The notes under the pieces: generated by a model
What the model was told of the DNA's origin: nothing
What the model saw: only the letters and a program-made list of their open reading frames with translations
Database searches by the model: none
Assembly: GCA_022775045.1 (NCBI GenBank)
Contig: JALFLB010000031.1
Location: forward strand, 1 to 64,000
Source: Agathobacter sp.
Lineage (GTDB): Bacteria > Bacillota > Clostridia > Lachnospirales > Lachnospiraceae
Length of the DNA stretch: 64,000 bases
Direction: 5' to 3'
Translations under genes and position numbers: made by a program
In this document: positions 8,981 to 17,735 of the stretch, piece by piece
Layout: each line of letters starts with the position of its first letter
Numbering within the stretch: position 1 is the stretch's first letter

Positions 8981-9009
8981 TTGACAATATAAACTTTTGG
9001 TGCTATTTT
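8981..9009 (+). promoter_or_regulatory. Promoter of the cstA T-box transcript
   Basis: TTGACA (8981-8986), a 17-base spacer, TATTTT (9004-9009), starting right after the pepD tail region. Transcription would begin near 9016. Confidence 0.7.
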
Positions 9010-9016
9010 GTCTTTA

Positions 9017-9335
9017 ACAAAGGGTAAATGCATTGAACAGAATACGATCATCAGAAATCTGTACCTCAGAGAGTCGCCGGTTGGTGTGAGGCGATGTACG
9101 CTCTTGATGACCATCCTCTGTGAGCAGTACGCTGAATTTCCGTAAGGAACATTAGGTGTCACCGGTTTTCCACCGTTATCGGGAAGCTTATTTCTGCATT
9201 GTTTTGTATAGAAGCGTGTGCGGTGATGAGACGGAGAGGCCGTATCATGCGGCAAATAGAGTGGTAACGCGGAAGCATGAGCTTTCGTCTTTATATACAT
9301 GACAGGTGTATAAAGGCGAAAGCTTTTTTGATGCT
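9017..9335 (+). promoter_or_regulatory. T-box riboswitch leader of cstA
   Basis: A leader of about 320 nt with T-box landmarks. The AGAGAG...GGTTGGTGTGA stem I distal region sits at about 9070-9096. The T-box AGAGTGGTAACGCGG is at 9258-9272. A long terminator hairpin (about 9280-9331, arms AGCTTTCG/CGAAAGCT) ends in TTTTTT. Uncharged tRNA would stabilise the antiterminator and let cstA be transcribed. The TGGT bulge implies a tRNA with discriminator base A. I cannot place the specifier codon with certainty: ATC, ACC and TAC occur in plausible positions at about 9108-9135. Confidence 0.9.
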
Positions 9336-9385
9336 TTAGCTCTTTGTGAATTTTAAGAAGGGAGCCGCCGAAAGGCGGGAAAAAA

Positions 9386-11068
9386 ATGAATGGTTTAGTT
9401 ATTGTATTAATCGGAATTGTAGTACTTGGTGCCGGCTATCTGCTTTATGGCCGCTGGCTGGCAAACAAATGGGGACTTGACCCAAAAGCGAAGACCCCGG
9501 CTTACACGCACGAGGATGGCGAGGATTATGTGCCATCTTCTAAGTTCACAGTATTTTCCCATCAGTTTTCTTCTATTGCAGGTGCAGGTCCTGTCACCGG
9601 GCCAATTCTGGCATCGGTATTTGGATGGGTTCCGGTGCTCTTGTGGCTCATTATCGGAGGCTTGTTCTTCGGTGCTGTACAGGATTTTGGAGCGCTGTAC
9701 GCATCTGTTAAGAACGAAGGAAAGTCAATGGGCATGATCATCGAGAAATACATCGGAAAGACAGGAAGAAAGCTGTTCATGTTGTTCTGTTGGCTGTTCA
9801 CCCTGCTTGTGATTGCAGCATTTACCGATATGGTTGCAGGAACCTTTGTTGGAAAAGGGGTAGAGGGAATGACAGAGGCAACCAGCTATGCAAATTCGGC
9901 GGCAGCTTCTATTTCCATGCTCTTTATCGTAGTTGCTGTGGTTTTTGGCGTGATTCAGAAGCGTGTTGGTAAGATGAATGAAATTGTACGTGCGGTTGTT
10001 GCGATCGCTCTGCTGGTGGCTATGTTTGCAATTGGAATGAAGCTTCCAATCTACGCCACAAAGACTGCCTGGATTTATATTGTTATGGCTTATCTGTTCC
10101 TTGCATCGGTTATGCCAATGTGGCTTTTGATGCAGCCGCGTGATTACATGACAACGTTTATGCTTCTCGGTATGATCATCGGAGCTGTTGTCGGTGTCCT
10201 CGTTGCACATCCGACGATGCAGCTGAATGCGTTTAATGGATTCAACGTAAACGGAAGTTATCTCTTCCCAACGCTGTTTGTCACGATTGCCTGTGGTGCA
10301 GTGTCCGGATTCCACAGTCTGGTGTCTTCCGAGACTTCTTCTAAGACCATCAGCAATGAGAAAGATATGCCAATGGTTGGGTATGGAGCCATGGTTGTTG
10401 AGTCATTGCTTGGTATTGTAGCACTTGTCGTTGTCGGTGCAGTTGCAGTGAATGGAACCAAGCCGGAGGGAACACCATTTGCCATTTTCTCCACCGGTGT
10501 TGCAGGATTTTTGGAGAAGCTGGGGCTTCCGGTACAGTTTGCAACAGTATTTATGACTATGTGCGTATCTGCGTTGGCTCTGACATCTCTTGATTCCGTT
10601 GCACGAATCGGACGTATGTCCTTCCAGGAACTGTTCTATGGGGATACTACTGATCCTACAAAGATGCCGGCATGGCAGCGTGTACTGACTAACAAATATT
10701 TTGCCACGGTTATCACCCTGTTCTTTGGTTATCTGCTGACTCTTGGCGGCTACAACAATGTATGGCCGCTGTTTGGATCCGCAAATCAGCTTCTTGCAGC
10801 ATTGGTACTGATCGCTTTGGCCGTATTTTTAAAGACAACCGGCAGAACCGGCTGGACTTTGTACATACCGATGTTTGTCATGCTGGCAGTAACCTTTACC
10901 GCACTGGTGCAGAAGACCATCGCACTGGTTACCAACATGGTAAATGGTCAGGCTACGCTTCTCGTTGATGGACTTCAGTTTATTGTGGCAATTCTTTTGA
11001 TGGTGCTTGGCGTGCTGGTGGCAGTAAGCTGTCTGAAGAAGCTTTTCTGTAAAAAGGCAGAGGCATAA
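9386..11068 (+). CDS. cstA: CstA-family carbon starvation protein (pyruvate/peptide transporter)
   Basis: A 560-residue polytopic membrane protein of the CstA family with about 15 hydrophobic segments. It contains the family signatures FGWVPVLLWLIIGG and FGALYASVKNEGKS near residues 75-115 and the GFHSLVSSETSSKTI segment near 310. Family members import pyruvate or are tied to peptide use. Control by a T-box suggests amino-acid starvation as the signal here, which fits the peptide genes just upstream. A GCCGCC-GAAA-GGCGG hairpin (about 9364-9378) lies between a GAAGGGAG sequence and the ATG, so the ribosome binding site is either spaced by this hairpin or partly hidden in it. Confidence 0.92.
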   Translation: MNGLVIVLIGIVVLGAGYLLYGRWLANKWGLDPKAKTPAYTHEDGEDYVPSSKFTVFSHQFSSIAGAGPVTGPILASVFGWVPVLLWLIIGGLFFGAVQDFGALYASVKNEGKSMGMIIEKYIGKTGRKLFMLFCWLFTLLVIAAFTDMVAGTFVGKGVEGMTEATSYANSAAASISMLFIVVAVVFGVIQKRVGKMNEIVRAVVAIALLVAMFAIGMKLPIYATKTAWIYIVMAYLFLASVMPMWLLMQPRDYMTTFMLLGMIIGAVVGVLVAHPTMQLNAFNGFNVNGSYLFPTLFVTIACGAVSGFHSLVSSETSSKTISNEKDMPMVGYGAMVVESLLGIVALVVVGAVAVNGTKPEGTPFAIFSTGVAGFLEKLGLPVQFATVFMTMCVSALALTSLDSVARIGRMSFQELFYGDTTDPTKMPAWQRVLTNKYFATVITLFFGYLLTLGGYNNVWPLFGSANQLLAALVLIALAVFLKTTGRTGWTLYIPMFVMLAVTFTALVQKTIALVTNMVNGQATLLVDGLQFIVAILLMVLGVLVAVSCLKKLFCKKAEA

Positions 11069-11116
11069 CAGTATTTTTGAAGATAAAATTAAGCAGCCTT
11101 GAAAGTCATAATTTAC

Positions 11117-11146
11117 TTGACATGAGGAAATCAATTACCGTATAAT
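11117..11146 (+). promoter_or_regulatory. Promoter of the thi operon
   Basis: TTGACA (11117-11122), an 18-base spacer, TATAAT (11141-11146). The start would be near 11153, only some 14 bases before a terminator-type hairpin. Confidence 0.8.
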
Positions 11147-11166
11147 GGACGGCAGAGTGAGACATA

Positions 11167-11220
11167 AGTCACACGAAGGGGTACACCACCACGGGTGTAG
11201 TTCTTTGTGTGGCTTTTTTT
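11167..11220 (+). terminator. Attenuator-type terminator in the thi leader
   Basis: AGTCACACGAAG (11167-11178) pairs over 12 positions, two to three of them G-U, with CTTTGTGTGGCT (11203-11214). An inner TACACC/GGTGTA stem continues the helix, and seven Ts follow. Just upstream, GTGA could pair with the TCAC of the 5' arm and weaken it. It lies between promoter and thiS, so most transcripts should stop here unless released. No TPP aptamer is recognisable. Confidence 0.75.
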
Positions 11221-11230
11221 CATATAGGCG

Positions 11231-11276
11231 ATTGTGAAACTCCATGATAGCAATTGCTATCATGGAGTTTCACAAT
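11231..11276. repeat. 46-bp perfect palindrome upstream of thiS
   Basis: Bases 11231-11253 are exactly complementary to 11254-11276 (outer end ATTGTGAAACTCC, centre GCAATTGC) with no loop and no mismatch. It ends 5 bases before the GAAGGGAGG ribosome binding site of thiS. No second full copy was seen in the window. It may be a dispersed palindromic element, a protein site, or an RNA hairpin affecting thiS translation. Confidence 0.9.
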
Positions 11277-11295
11277 TAGAAGGGAGGAAACACAT

Positions 11296-11490
11296 ATGGT
11301 ACATATCAACGGGAAGGATGAAGCTGCTGCAGGAATGACCGTGCAGGAATATCTCGGGAAAAATGAATATCCGCTGGAGTGGATTGTGGTCGAATGCAAT
11401 GAGGAGATTGTGCCGAAGGCAGATTACGCCACGAGACAGCTTCAGGATGGAGACATCGTCGAAATTGTCAGTTTTGTAGGCGGGGGTTGA
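11296..11490 (+). CDS. thiS: Sulfur carrier protein ThiS
   Basis: A 64-residue ubiquitin-fold carrier ending in VSFVGGG. Its C-terminal glycine is adenylated and turned into a thiocarboxylate that supplies sulfur for the thiazole ring of thiamine. The MVHINGK start and the conserved N-E-E-I-V-P segment are typical. ATG 11296 is preceded by GAAGGGAGG at a good distance, so I prefer it to an upstream in-frame ATG at 11254 that lies inside the palindrome. No thiF follows in this operon; a ThiF-like enzyme is encoded about 21 kb downstream in the sulfur island. Confidence 0.93.
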   Translation: MVHINGKDEAAAGMTVQEYLGKNEYPLEWIVVECNEEIVPKADYATRQLQDGDIVEIVSFVGGG

Positions 11491-11545
11491 TTGGAGTTCC
11501 GCAGAGGCCAATGATATACAGTTATGAGAAAGGAATGGATACAAT

Positions 11546-12316
11546 ATGAACAACGATACATTTAAGATTGGCGGTAAGGAATTTACTTCCAGATTTATTC
11601 TTGGTTCCGGAAAATATTCCATGGAGCTGATTAAGGCGGCAGTGGAAAATGCCGGCGCACAGATCATTACACTGGCAGTGAGAAGAACCAATACAAAGAA
11701 AAATGAGAGTATTCTTGACTATATCCCCAAGGGAGTGACACTGCTTCCGAATACCTCCGGTGCAAGGGATGCGAAGGAAGCGGTTCGCATTGCACGCATG
11801 GCGAGAGAACTGGGGTGCGGCGATTTTGTTAAGGTGGAGATTATGAAGGACTCCAAGTATCTGCTGCCGGACAATGTGGAGACAGTCAAGGCCACAGAGA
11901 TGCTGGCAAAGGAAGGTTTTGTGGTGCTTCCGTATATGTATCCGGATCTGTATACCGCAAGAGATCTGGTAAATGCCGGAGCGGCAGCAGTGATGCCTCT
12001 GGCTTCACCAATCGGTTCCAATAAGGGTCTGGCAACGAGAGAATTTATTCAGATTCTGATCGACGAAATAGATCTTCCAATCATTGTGGATGCTGGAATC
12101 GGAAGACCGTCTCAGGCGTGTGAGGCGATGGAAATGGGGGCAGCGGCGGTGATGGCGAACACGGCCATTGCGACAGCGGGAGATATTCCGGCGATGGCAG
12201 CAGCATTTAAATCTGCAATTGAAGCTGGAAGAAGTGCGCATCTGGCCGGTTTAGGGCGCGTACTGGAGCGTGGTGCTGCAGCATCAGACCCATTGACCGG
12301 ATTTTTAAGAGACTAA
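11546..12316 (+). CDS. thiG: Thiazole synthase ThiG
   Basis: A 256-residue TIM-barrel enzyme that joins 1-deoxy-D-xylulose 5-phosphate, dehydroglycine and the sulfur of ThiS thiocarboxylate into the thiazole phosphate moiety of thiamine. The sequence shows [12 protein letters not shown] at the start, the conserved [20 protein letters not shown] segment (about 71-90), and the phosphate-binding end with [10 protein letters not shown] (about 183-192) and [14 protein letters not shown]. Length matches the family. It lies 55 bases after thiS and 15 before thiH. Confidence 0.95.
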   Translation: MNNDTFKIGGKEFTSRFILGSGKYSMELIKAAVENAGAQIITLAVRRTNTKKNESILDYIPKGVTLLPNTSGARDAKEAVRIARMARELGCGDFVKVEIMKDSKYLLPDNVETVKATEMLAKEGFVVLPYMYPDLYTARDLVNAGAAAVMPLASPIGSNKGLATREFIQILIDEIDLPIIVDAGIGRPSQACEAMEMGAAAVMANTAIATAGDIPAMAAAFKSAIEAGRSAHLAGLGRVLERGAAASDPLTGFLRD

Positions 12317-12331
12317 GCGGAGGCAGATATC

Positions 12332-13585
12332 ATGGCAGAAAACCAATTTTTTATCGACTCAGACAAATTAAGTGAAGAAGCGCTGGCCCGCAAGCATCAG
12401 CTGGAGACGGATCCTTCCAGCCGGACAAACCACATGGAATATATGGAGGGAATGGAACAGATTGATTCTGATATCCGTCAGAAAACTCTTACAGAGATGC
12501 AAGCATACGATTACAGCAAATATACGGAGCGGGATGTGCGTATGGCCCTTTCTCATGAAACATGCTCTATTGAGGATTTCAAAGCATTGCTTTCCCCGGC
12601 GGCCGCCCCGTTTCTGGAGGAGATGGCACAGCGGGCAAAGATGGAGACCAGCAAACATTTTGGTAACACGGTTTATCTGTTTACACCTCTTTACATCGCA
12701 AACTACTGTGAGAATTACTGCGTGTACTGTGGCTTTAACTGCTACAACGATATTCATCGGAAGAAGTTAAGTGCCGATGAAATCGAGCACGAGATGAAGG
12801 TTATTGCAGATTCAGGAATCGAGGAGATTCTGATGCTGACCGGAGAGAGCCGCGCCGCAAGTGATGTGACTTATATAGGAGAGGCATGCAAGCTGGCAAG
12901 AAAATATTTTCGAAATGTCGGGTTGGAGATTTACCCGGTCAACAGCGATGAGTACCGTTATCTTCACGAGTGCGGTGCCGATTACGTGACCGTATTTCAG
13001 GAGACCTACGATTCGGATAAGTATGAAACACTTCATCTGTTGGGACATAAGCGGGTATTCCCGTATCGATTTGAGGCACAGGAACGCGCAATCATGGGCG
13101 GCATGCGCGGCGTGGGTTTTTCAGCACTGCTGGGACTGTCCGATTTCCGGAAGGACGCTCTTGCTACAGCGCTGCATGTTTACTATCTGCAGAGAAAATA
13201 TCCCCATGTGGAGTATTCCCTCTCATGTCCGAGGCTTCGCCCAATCATCAACAATGACAAGATCAATCCGCTGGATGTGCATGAAAAAGAGTTGTGTCAG
13301 ATTTTATGTGCATACCGTATTTTTCTTCCGTATGTTGGAATTACGGTTTCATCCCGGGAGCAGAAGCATTTTCGGGATGGTATTGTAAAGATTGCGGCGA
13401 CCAAGGTTTCGGCGGGAGTGTCCACCGGAATTGGTGACCATGAGAGTAAATATTCAGGGGAGGAGAGTGCGGATGCCGGTGATGAGCAGTTTGAAATCTC
13501 CGATGGAAGGAGTTTTGACCAGATGTACGGAGATATGGAGAGCGAGGGGCTGCAGCCGGTTCTGAACGATTATGTCTATGTATAA
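12332..13585 (+). CDS. thiH: 2-iminoacetate synthase ThiH (radical SAM)
   Basis: A 417-residue radical SAM enzyme that splits tyrosine to give dehydroglycine (2-iminoacetate) and p-cresol, the anaerobic route used instead of ThiO. The [4Fe-4S]/SAM cysteines are C126, C130 and C133 in YCENYCVYCGF. The C-terminal ThiH domain contains SSREQKHFRDGIV. It sits between thiG and the thiE-like gene and overlaps the latter by 14 bases. Its presence together with thiS and thiG shows thiazole synthesis under anoxic conditions. Confidence 0.95.
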   Translation: MAENQFFIDSDKLSEEALARKHQLETDPSSRTNHMEYMEGMEQIDSDIRQKTLTEMQAYDYSKYTERDVRMALSHETCSIEDFKALLSPAAAPFLEEMAQRAKMETSKHFGNTVYLFTPLYIANYCENYCVYCGFNCYNDIHRKKLSADEIEHEMKVIADSGIEEILMLTGESRAASDVTYIGEACKLARKYFRNVGLEIYPVNSDEYRYLHECGADYVTVFQETYDSDKYETLHLLGHKRVFPYRFEAQERAIMGGMRGVGFSALLGLSDFRKDALATALHVYYLQRKYPHVEYSLSCPRLRPIINNDKINPLDVHEKELCQILCAYRIFLPYVGITVSSREQKHFRDGIVKIAATKVSAGVSTGIGDHESKYSGEESADAGDEQFEISDGRSFDQMYGDMESEGLQPVLNDYVYV

Positions 13586-14135
13586 AATATGTGTAACCAA
13601 CCGGAAACTGGTATCCGGAGACTTTCTTTCGCAGATTGCGAGGGTGCTGGAAAAAAAGCCTTACGCAATCATTCTGCGGGAAAAGGATTTGAGCGCAGAA
13701 GAATACGAAAAGCTGGCAGGGCGGGTAAAGGGACTCTGTGACGGGAGCGATACGCTTCTTATTCTTCACAGTTTCCCGGAGGTGGCAAAGCGGCTTGGAG
13801 TGGACAGACTCCATATGCCGCTTGCTGCTTTTTTAGAGATGTCTATAAAGGACAAAAGGCGTTTCAGGATGATTGGAGTCTCTATCCATTCGGTGGAGGA
13901 GGCTATCGTGGCAGAAGCAAACGGAGCAACTTATATTACCGCCGGGCATGTGTTTGTGACAGACTGCAAAAAAGGAGTTCCGCCCAGAGGAATTTCCTTT
14001 TTGCGGGAGGTATGTGATGCAGTGTCCATTCCGGTTTATGCCATTGGGGGTGTCCATGAAGAGAATATGAAAGAATGCATCGCACAGGGGGCTGCGGGAG
14101 TGTGCATGATGTCAGATTTTATGGGCAAACAGTAA
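13572..14135 (+). CDS. thiE: Thiamine-phosphate synthase / TenI family protein
   Basis: A 187-residue small TIM-barrel protein of the ThiE/TenI family. It has the family core (YITAGHVFVTDCKKGVPPRG, then IPVYAIGGV near 155-163). The region that in true ThiE reads as a DGVHLGQ-like pyrophosphate/substrate motif is here DRLHMPL, and the protein is about 25 residues shorter than typical ThiE. It may be a TenI-type thiazole tautomerase rather than the coupling enzyme. It starts inside thiH; ATG 13578 is a possible second start. No thiD or thiC occurs in the window. Confidence 0.75.
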   Translation: MSMYKICVTNRKLVSGDFLSQIARVLEKKPYAIILREKDLSAEEYEKLAGRVKGLCDGSDTLLILHSFPEVAKRLGVDRLHMPLAAFLEMSIKDKRRFRMIGVSIHSVEEAIVAEANGATYITAGHVFVTDCKKGVPPRGISFLREVCDAVSIPVYAIGGVHEENMKECIAQGAAGVCMMSDFMGKQ

Positions 14136-14160
14136 AAGAAAAGGAAACACTGCAAGCGGA

Positions 14161-14189
14161 TTGTCAAAACGGTATATTTTGGATATAAT
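14161..14189 (+). promoter_or_regulatory. Promoter of the chemoreceptor gene
   Basis: TTGTCA (14161-14166), a 17-base spacer, TATAAT (14184-14189), 48 bases before the ATG. Confidence 0.75.
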
Positions 14190-14236
14190 AACAATATGCG
14201 AAAGAAAAAGATTCAAAATACAAGGAGAAGAAGTGG

Positions 14237-16333
14237 ATGAAATCGATCAGAGGTAAGGTAGTAGCACTGGTGGTATTGTGCTCACTGGTTTCGATTTTGA
14301 TCTGTGGGGGAATCAGTATTGCAAAGTCGCTGAATGTTTCCAATCGCGATGCAGAAAAAATCATGAGTGCAGAGTGCAAAAGTAATGTGCAGGATTTGAA
14401 TTTGATGATGGAGAAGATAGAGCAGTCGGTGGATACGCTTGCTCAGATTACCACAAGCTCCATTGAAGATTTTTCGCGGTTTAAAACGGATCCGGCCTAT
14501 GTGACGGAAGTGACGGACTCTCTTGCACCGGTTGCAATGGAGTTCGCGGAGCAGACAGAGGGGGCACTGACTTATTATATTCGATATAATCCTGAGTTCA
14601 CGGAGCCGACTTCCGGAATTTTTGCCACCAAGAATTCGGAGGATGAGCCATTCCAGATGCTGACACCAACGGATTTTTCTGTTTATGATCCGACGGATCT
14701 GGAACATGTGGGCTGGTACTATATACCGGTCAATAACGGAGCTCCGACATGGATGGATCCATATCTGAATTCCAATATCAATGTATATATGATTTCTTAT
14801 GTAGTGCCGATTTATGTGAACGGGGAGTCTGTTGGAATTGTTGGTATGGACATCGATTTCAGCAAGATACAGAACAAAATCGATGCGATCAAAGTTTATG
14901 ACACGGGCTATGCATTTATTGTGAATGCACAAAATCAGATTATGTACCATAAGGACGTAGAGTATGGAACTGCCGTCGCAGAGATGGGAAAGGGCAGCCT
15001 TGGGAATCTGGATCAGGCCCTTGGTAAGGAAGAAGAGGAATATCGGGAAATCAATTATACCTGTAACGGGGAAAAGATGGATGCATTCTATGGAACCCTC
15101 AGAAATGGAATGAAGCTGGTTGAAACTGTTCCGAATCAGGAGTTCGTTGCAGATACCATGGAAATTATGAAAGGACTTCTGATCGGGGAAGTGATTGGTG
15201 TTCTTTTATCTGCAGTCTGTGGCTTTGTATTCAGTTCGAAGTTGGTAAAGCCTATCAAAAAGGTTACCGAAATTATCAAGAAGCAAGAAGATCTGAATCT
15301 GAAAAAGGATGCGGAACTGGATCGGCTGGTTAAGATGAAAGATGAGACCGGAGATATGGCGAGAGCGGTAAAGGCCATGAACGGAAAGCTTTGTGAGATG
15401 GTACAGTTGCTTGAGAAAACGGGAATGTCGGTTCTGGACAATTCAAGAATGCTTGGGGACAGTTCTCAGGAGGTTGGAAGAATGTGTACCGACAACTCTG
15501 CAACAACACAGGAGTTGGCGGCTGCAATGCAGGAGGCTGCTTCCACAACGGAAAGTGTAAATCAGAATATCGGAACTGTTACGGAGAATGCCAAAGTTAT
15601 TTTGGAGCTTTCGCAAAAGGGCGAGAAGGAAGCCCGGGAAATTCTGGAGCGTGCAAGAGAATTAAGCACAAGAACACAGAGTGCAAATGAGAATACACGC
15701 AGTATGTATGACCAGATCATGCAGCAGAGAAAGGAGGCTGCGGAGAAGGCAAAAGCGGTAGAACAGATTAATACTCTTACGCAGAATATTATGGATATTT
15801 CCTCCCAGACCAATCTGTTGGCACTGAATGCTTCAATTGAAGCGGCGAGAGCCGGAGAGGCAGGCCGTGGATTTGCGGTTGTGGCAGAAGAAATCGGTAC
15901 ACTGGCAGTACAGACGAGAGAATCTGTTCAGAACATCGAGAATATTATTGCAGAAGTTAATGATGCAGTACTGAATCTGGGGGACTGCCTCCATGCATCC
16001 ATGGAATTCCTCGAGGGAACCGTAATGGGCGACTATGGAGAATTCCTGAATGTCAGTGAGCAGTATGCAGAGGATGCAAAGAATTTTGAACAGGGGATGC
16101 AGCAGATTGCCGGTTCTGTGGAGGAACTCAATCAGGTGATTGACCAGATTGCCGTTTCCATGGAGGATATCGGAAGAGTGACGAACGAAGCTGCAGACGG
16201 AGTATCACTGGTGGCCGGAAAAACAACGGAGATTGTGCAGAAGATGGCAGATGAGGAAAGTCTGGTACAGGGTAATTCCGAGTATGCAGGTCAGTTGACA
16301 GATATCGTTGGAAAATTTACAATTGATAAATAA
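14237..16333 (+). CDS. Methyl-accepting chemotaxis protein with Cache sensor
   Basis: A 698-residue transmembrane chemoreceptor. The first helix is at about 9-29. The extracellular double-Cache region (about 35-300) contains [30 protein letters not shown] and VGMDIDF. A second helix lies at about 312-334, followed by a short HAMP-like linker ([10 protein letters not shown]) and the cytoplasmic signalling domain, whose tip [20 protein letters not shown] lies at about 525-544. It would signal to CheA/CheW, which are not in the window. The same sensor motifs recur in the GGDEF protein at 36708. The WYY...DPY...D pattern resembles amino-acid-binding dCache but lacks the usual arginine, so the ligand is open. 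Confidence 0.92.
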   Translation: MKSIRGKVVALVVLCSLVSILICGGISIAKSLNVSNRDAEKIMSAECKSNVQDLNLMMEKIEQSVDTLAQITTSSIEDFSRFKTDPAYVTEVTDSLAPVAMEFAEQTEGALTYYIRYNPEFTEPTSGIFATKNSEDEPFQMLTPTDFSVYDPTDLEHVGWYYIPVNNGAPTWMDPYLNSNINVYMISYVVPIYVNGESVGIVGMDIDFSKIQNKIDAIKVYDTGYAFIVNAQNQIMYHKDVEYGTAVAEMGKGSLGNLDQALGKEEEEYREINYTCNGEKMDAFYGTLRNGMKLVETVPNQEFVADTMEIMKGLLIGEVIGVLLSAVCGFVFSSKLVKPIKKVTEIIKKQEDLNLKKDAELDRLVKMKDETGDMARAVKAMNGKLCEMVQLLEKTGMSVLDNSRMLGDSSQEVGRMCTDNSATTQELAAAMQEAASTTESVNQNIGTVTENAKVILELSQKGEKEAREILERARELSTRTQSANENTRSMYDQIMQQRKEAAEKAKAVEQINTLTQNIMDISSQTNLLALNASIEAARAGEAGRGFAVVAEEIGTLAVQTRESVQNIENIIAEVNDAVLNLGDCLHASMEFLEGTVMGDYGEFLNVSEQYAEDAKNFEQGMQQIAGSVEELNQVIDQIAVSMEDIGRVTNEAADGVSLVAGKTTEIVQKMADEESLVQGNSEYAGQLTDIVGKFTIDK

Positions 16334-16357
16334 TAATCGGACAATAGGAGGATTACC

Positions 16358-17161
16358 ATGAATTTAGGAACAGTTTCGGTTGCAAGCATTGCAGGAATGG
16401 CAGTTTCCGTTCTGATTTCAATTGGATTGCCGATTTTTCTGATGTTTTATGTCAAGTACAGAACAAAAGCGAAAGTGCAGTTCTTTTTTATCGGAGGTGC
16501 GATGTTTATTATCTCTGCGCTGATGCTCGAGCAGCTTTGTCATGCACTTGTTTTTGGACTGACAAAGGGAACCATACAGGATCATATTTGGCTTTATGCG
16601 TTGTATGGAGGACTGGCAGCAGCCGTTTTCGAGGAAACAGGGCGGTTGATTGCGATGAAATATTTTATGAAACACAGGAAGCTTACAATGGACAATGCCA
16701 ATGCATTTATGTACGGAATCGGGCACGGCGGTGCGGAGTCAATTCTGATTGTTGGAATGGCCTGTATCAATAATCTCACTACTGCAATTATGCTCAATAC
16801 AGGATCGCTTGAGACCAGTATTAATGCACTGGAAGGGGAGGCAAAAGAACAGGCAGTTGCAGGAATCGGACAGCTGGTAGAGGCTGCACCGGTCAGTTTC
16901 TATTTTGCAGGAGTCGAGCGGATTCTTGCGATTGCACTGCAGATTGCCCTTACGATTTTGGTATATCAGGCAGTGAAACATGGTAAAAAGCAGTATACAC
17001 TTTTGGCGTATGGGGCACATTTCCTTGTCGATTTTGTAGCAGTGGCAGCTTCCAATTTCCTGCCGGTTATTTCTGTGGAATGTCTGATTGCGGCAATGAC
17101 GGCGGCAGTCGGCGTCTTTACATATCAGATCTGGCAGAAGAATGAGAAGGAGACAGCATGA
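16358..17161 (+). CDS. YhfC-family putative intramembrane metalloprotease
   Basis: A 267-residue membrane protein with about eight hydrophobic helices and the YhfC family signatures FEETGR (E92, E93) and GIGHGGAES (H123, E127), which resemble the metal-binding EExxR and HxxxE motifs of CPBP-type intramembrane proteases. Enzymatic activity is a family-based inference. It has a good GGAGG site and follows the chemoreceptor gene by 24 bases, so it may be co-transcribed with it. Its stop overlaps the next start by four bases (ATGA). Confidence 0.82.
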   Translation: MNLGTVSVASIAGMAVSVLISIGLPIFLMFYVKYRTKAKVQFFFIGGAMFIISALMLEQLCHALVFGLTKGTIQDHIWLYALYGGLAAAVFEETGRLIAMKYFMKHRKLTMDNANAFMYGIGHGGAESILIVGMACINNLTTAIMLNTGSLETSINALEGEAKEQAVAGIGQLVEAAPVSFYFAGVERILAIALQIALTILVYQAVKHGKKQYTLLAYGAHFLVDFVAVAASNFLPVISVECLIAAMTAAVGVFTYQIWQKNEKETA

Positions 17162-17733
17162 ATTACTATTTGGTAGATTATGAGAATGTGAAGGCGCATG
17201 GGCTGGACGGAATTACAAGTTTGGACAGTGGCGATGTGCTGGTGATTTTTTACAGTGAGAATGCGGACAGTCTGACCTTTGGACTGCACCGCAGACTCAA
17301 TGAGTCCAAAGCGAAGATTTCCTACCAGAAGGTGGACGTGGGGACGAAAAATGCTCTGGATTTCCAGCTTGCCACCTATCTTGGATATCTGGTGCGGGAC
17401 AATGAGGGTGGTGAGAATTCTTATTATATTGTCACAAAGGATCAGGGATTTATGAGTCTGGTCAATTATTGGAAAAAGCGCAAGGTGGATGTGTCTCTGA
17501 TCGTGGATTTGTCGGGCAGAGATGTACAGAAGGAGAAGAATGAACTGCGGATACAGGTGGAGAAGGCTGTACCGGATAAGGCGGTTGTTGATATTGTGGT
17601 AAAATATATCCAGCAGTACAAGACGAAGTTGGGAATCAACAATGCGCTGGCAAAGGAATTTAAGGACAGCAAGAAAGCAAGCGAGATTTATAACTCAATT
17701 AAGCCTCTGATTGCTGACAAGAAGGGGCAGTAG
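17158..17733 (+). CDS. NYN/PIN-like domain protein
   Basis: A 191-residue protein beginning YYLVDYENVKAHG, the D-x-E-N-V pattern of PIN/NYN nuclease-like folds, followed by a core with conserved acidic residues (NALDFQLATYLG, near 65-75; VTKDQGF, near 92-98). The C-terminal 60 residues are helical and basic. Such domains often cut RNA, but no substrate can be inferred. It overlaps the YhfC gene by four bases and is two bases from the EamA transporter, so the four genes 16358-19582 look like one unit. Confidence 0.75.
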   Translation: MNYYLVDYENVKAHGLDGITSLDSGDVLVIFYSENADSLTFGLHRRLNESKAKISYQKVDVGTKNALDFQLATYLGYLVRDNEGGENSYYIVTKDQGFMSLVNYWKKRKVDVSLIVDLSGRDVQKEKNELRIQVEKAVPDKAVVDIVVKYIQQYKTKLGINNALAKEFKDSKKASEIYNSIKPLIADKKGQ

Positions 17734-17735
17734 TT

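Noticed and set aside
9725-10315. Minus-strand open frame of 196 codons opposite cstA
   Set aside because: Antisense shadow of a well-supported membrane protein gene; unusual His/Asn composition.
11153-11220. TPP riboswitch upstream of thiS
   Set aside because: The short leader has no CTGAGA-type or GATCTGG-type segments and is mostly taken up by one terminator-like hairpin.
13572-14135. Firm assignment as thiamine-phosphate synthase
   Set aside because: The expected DGVHLGQ-like motif is altered and the protein is short, so a TenI-type enzyme remains equally possible.
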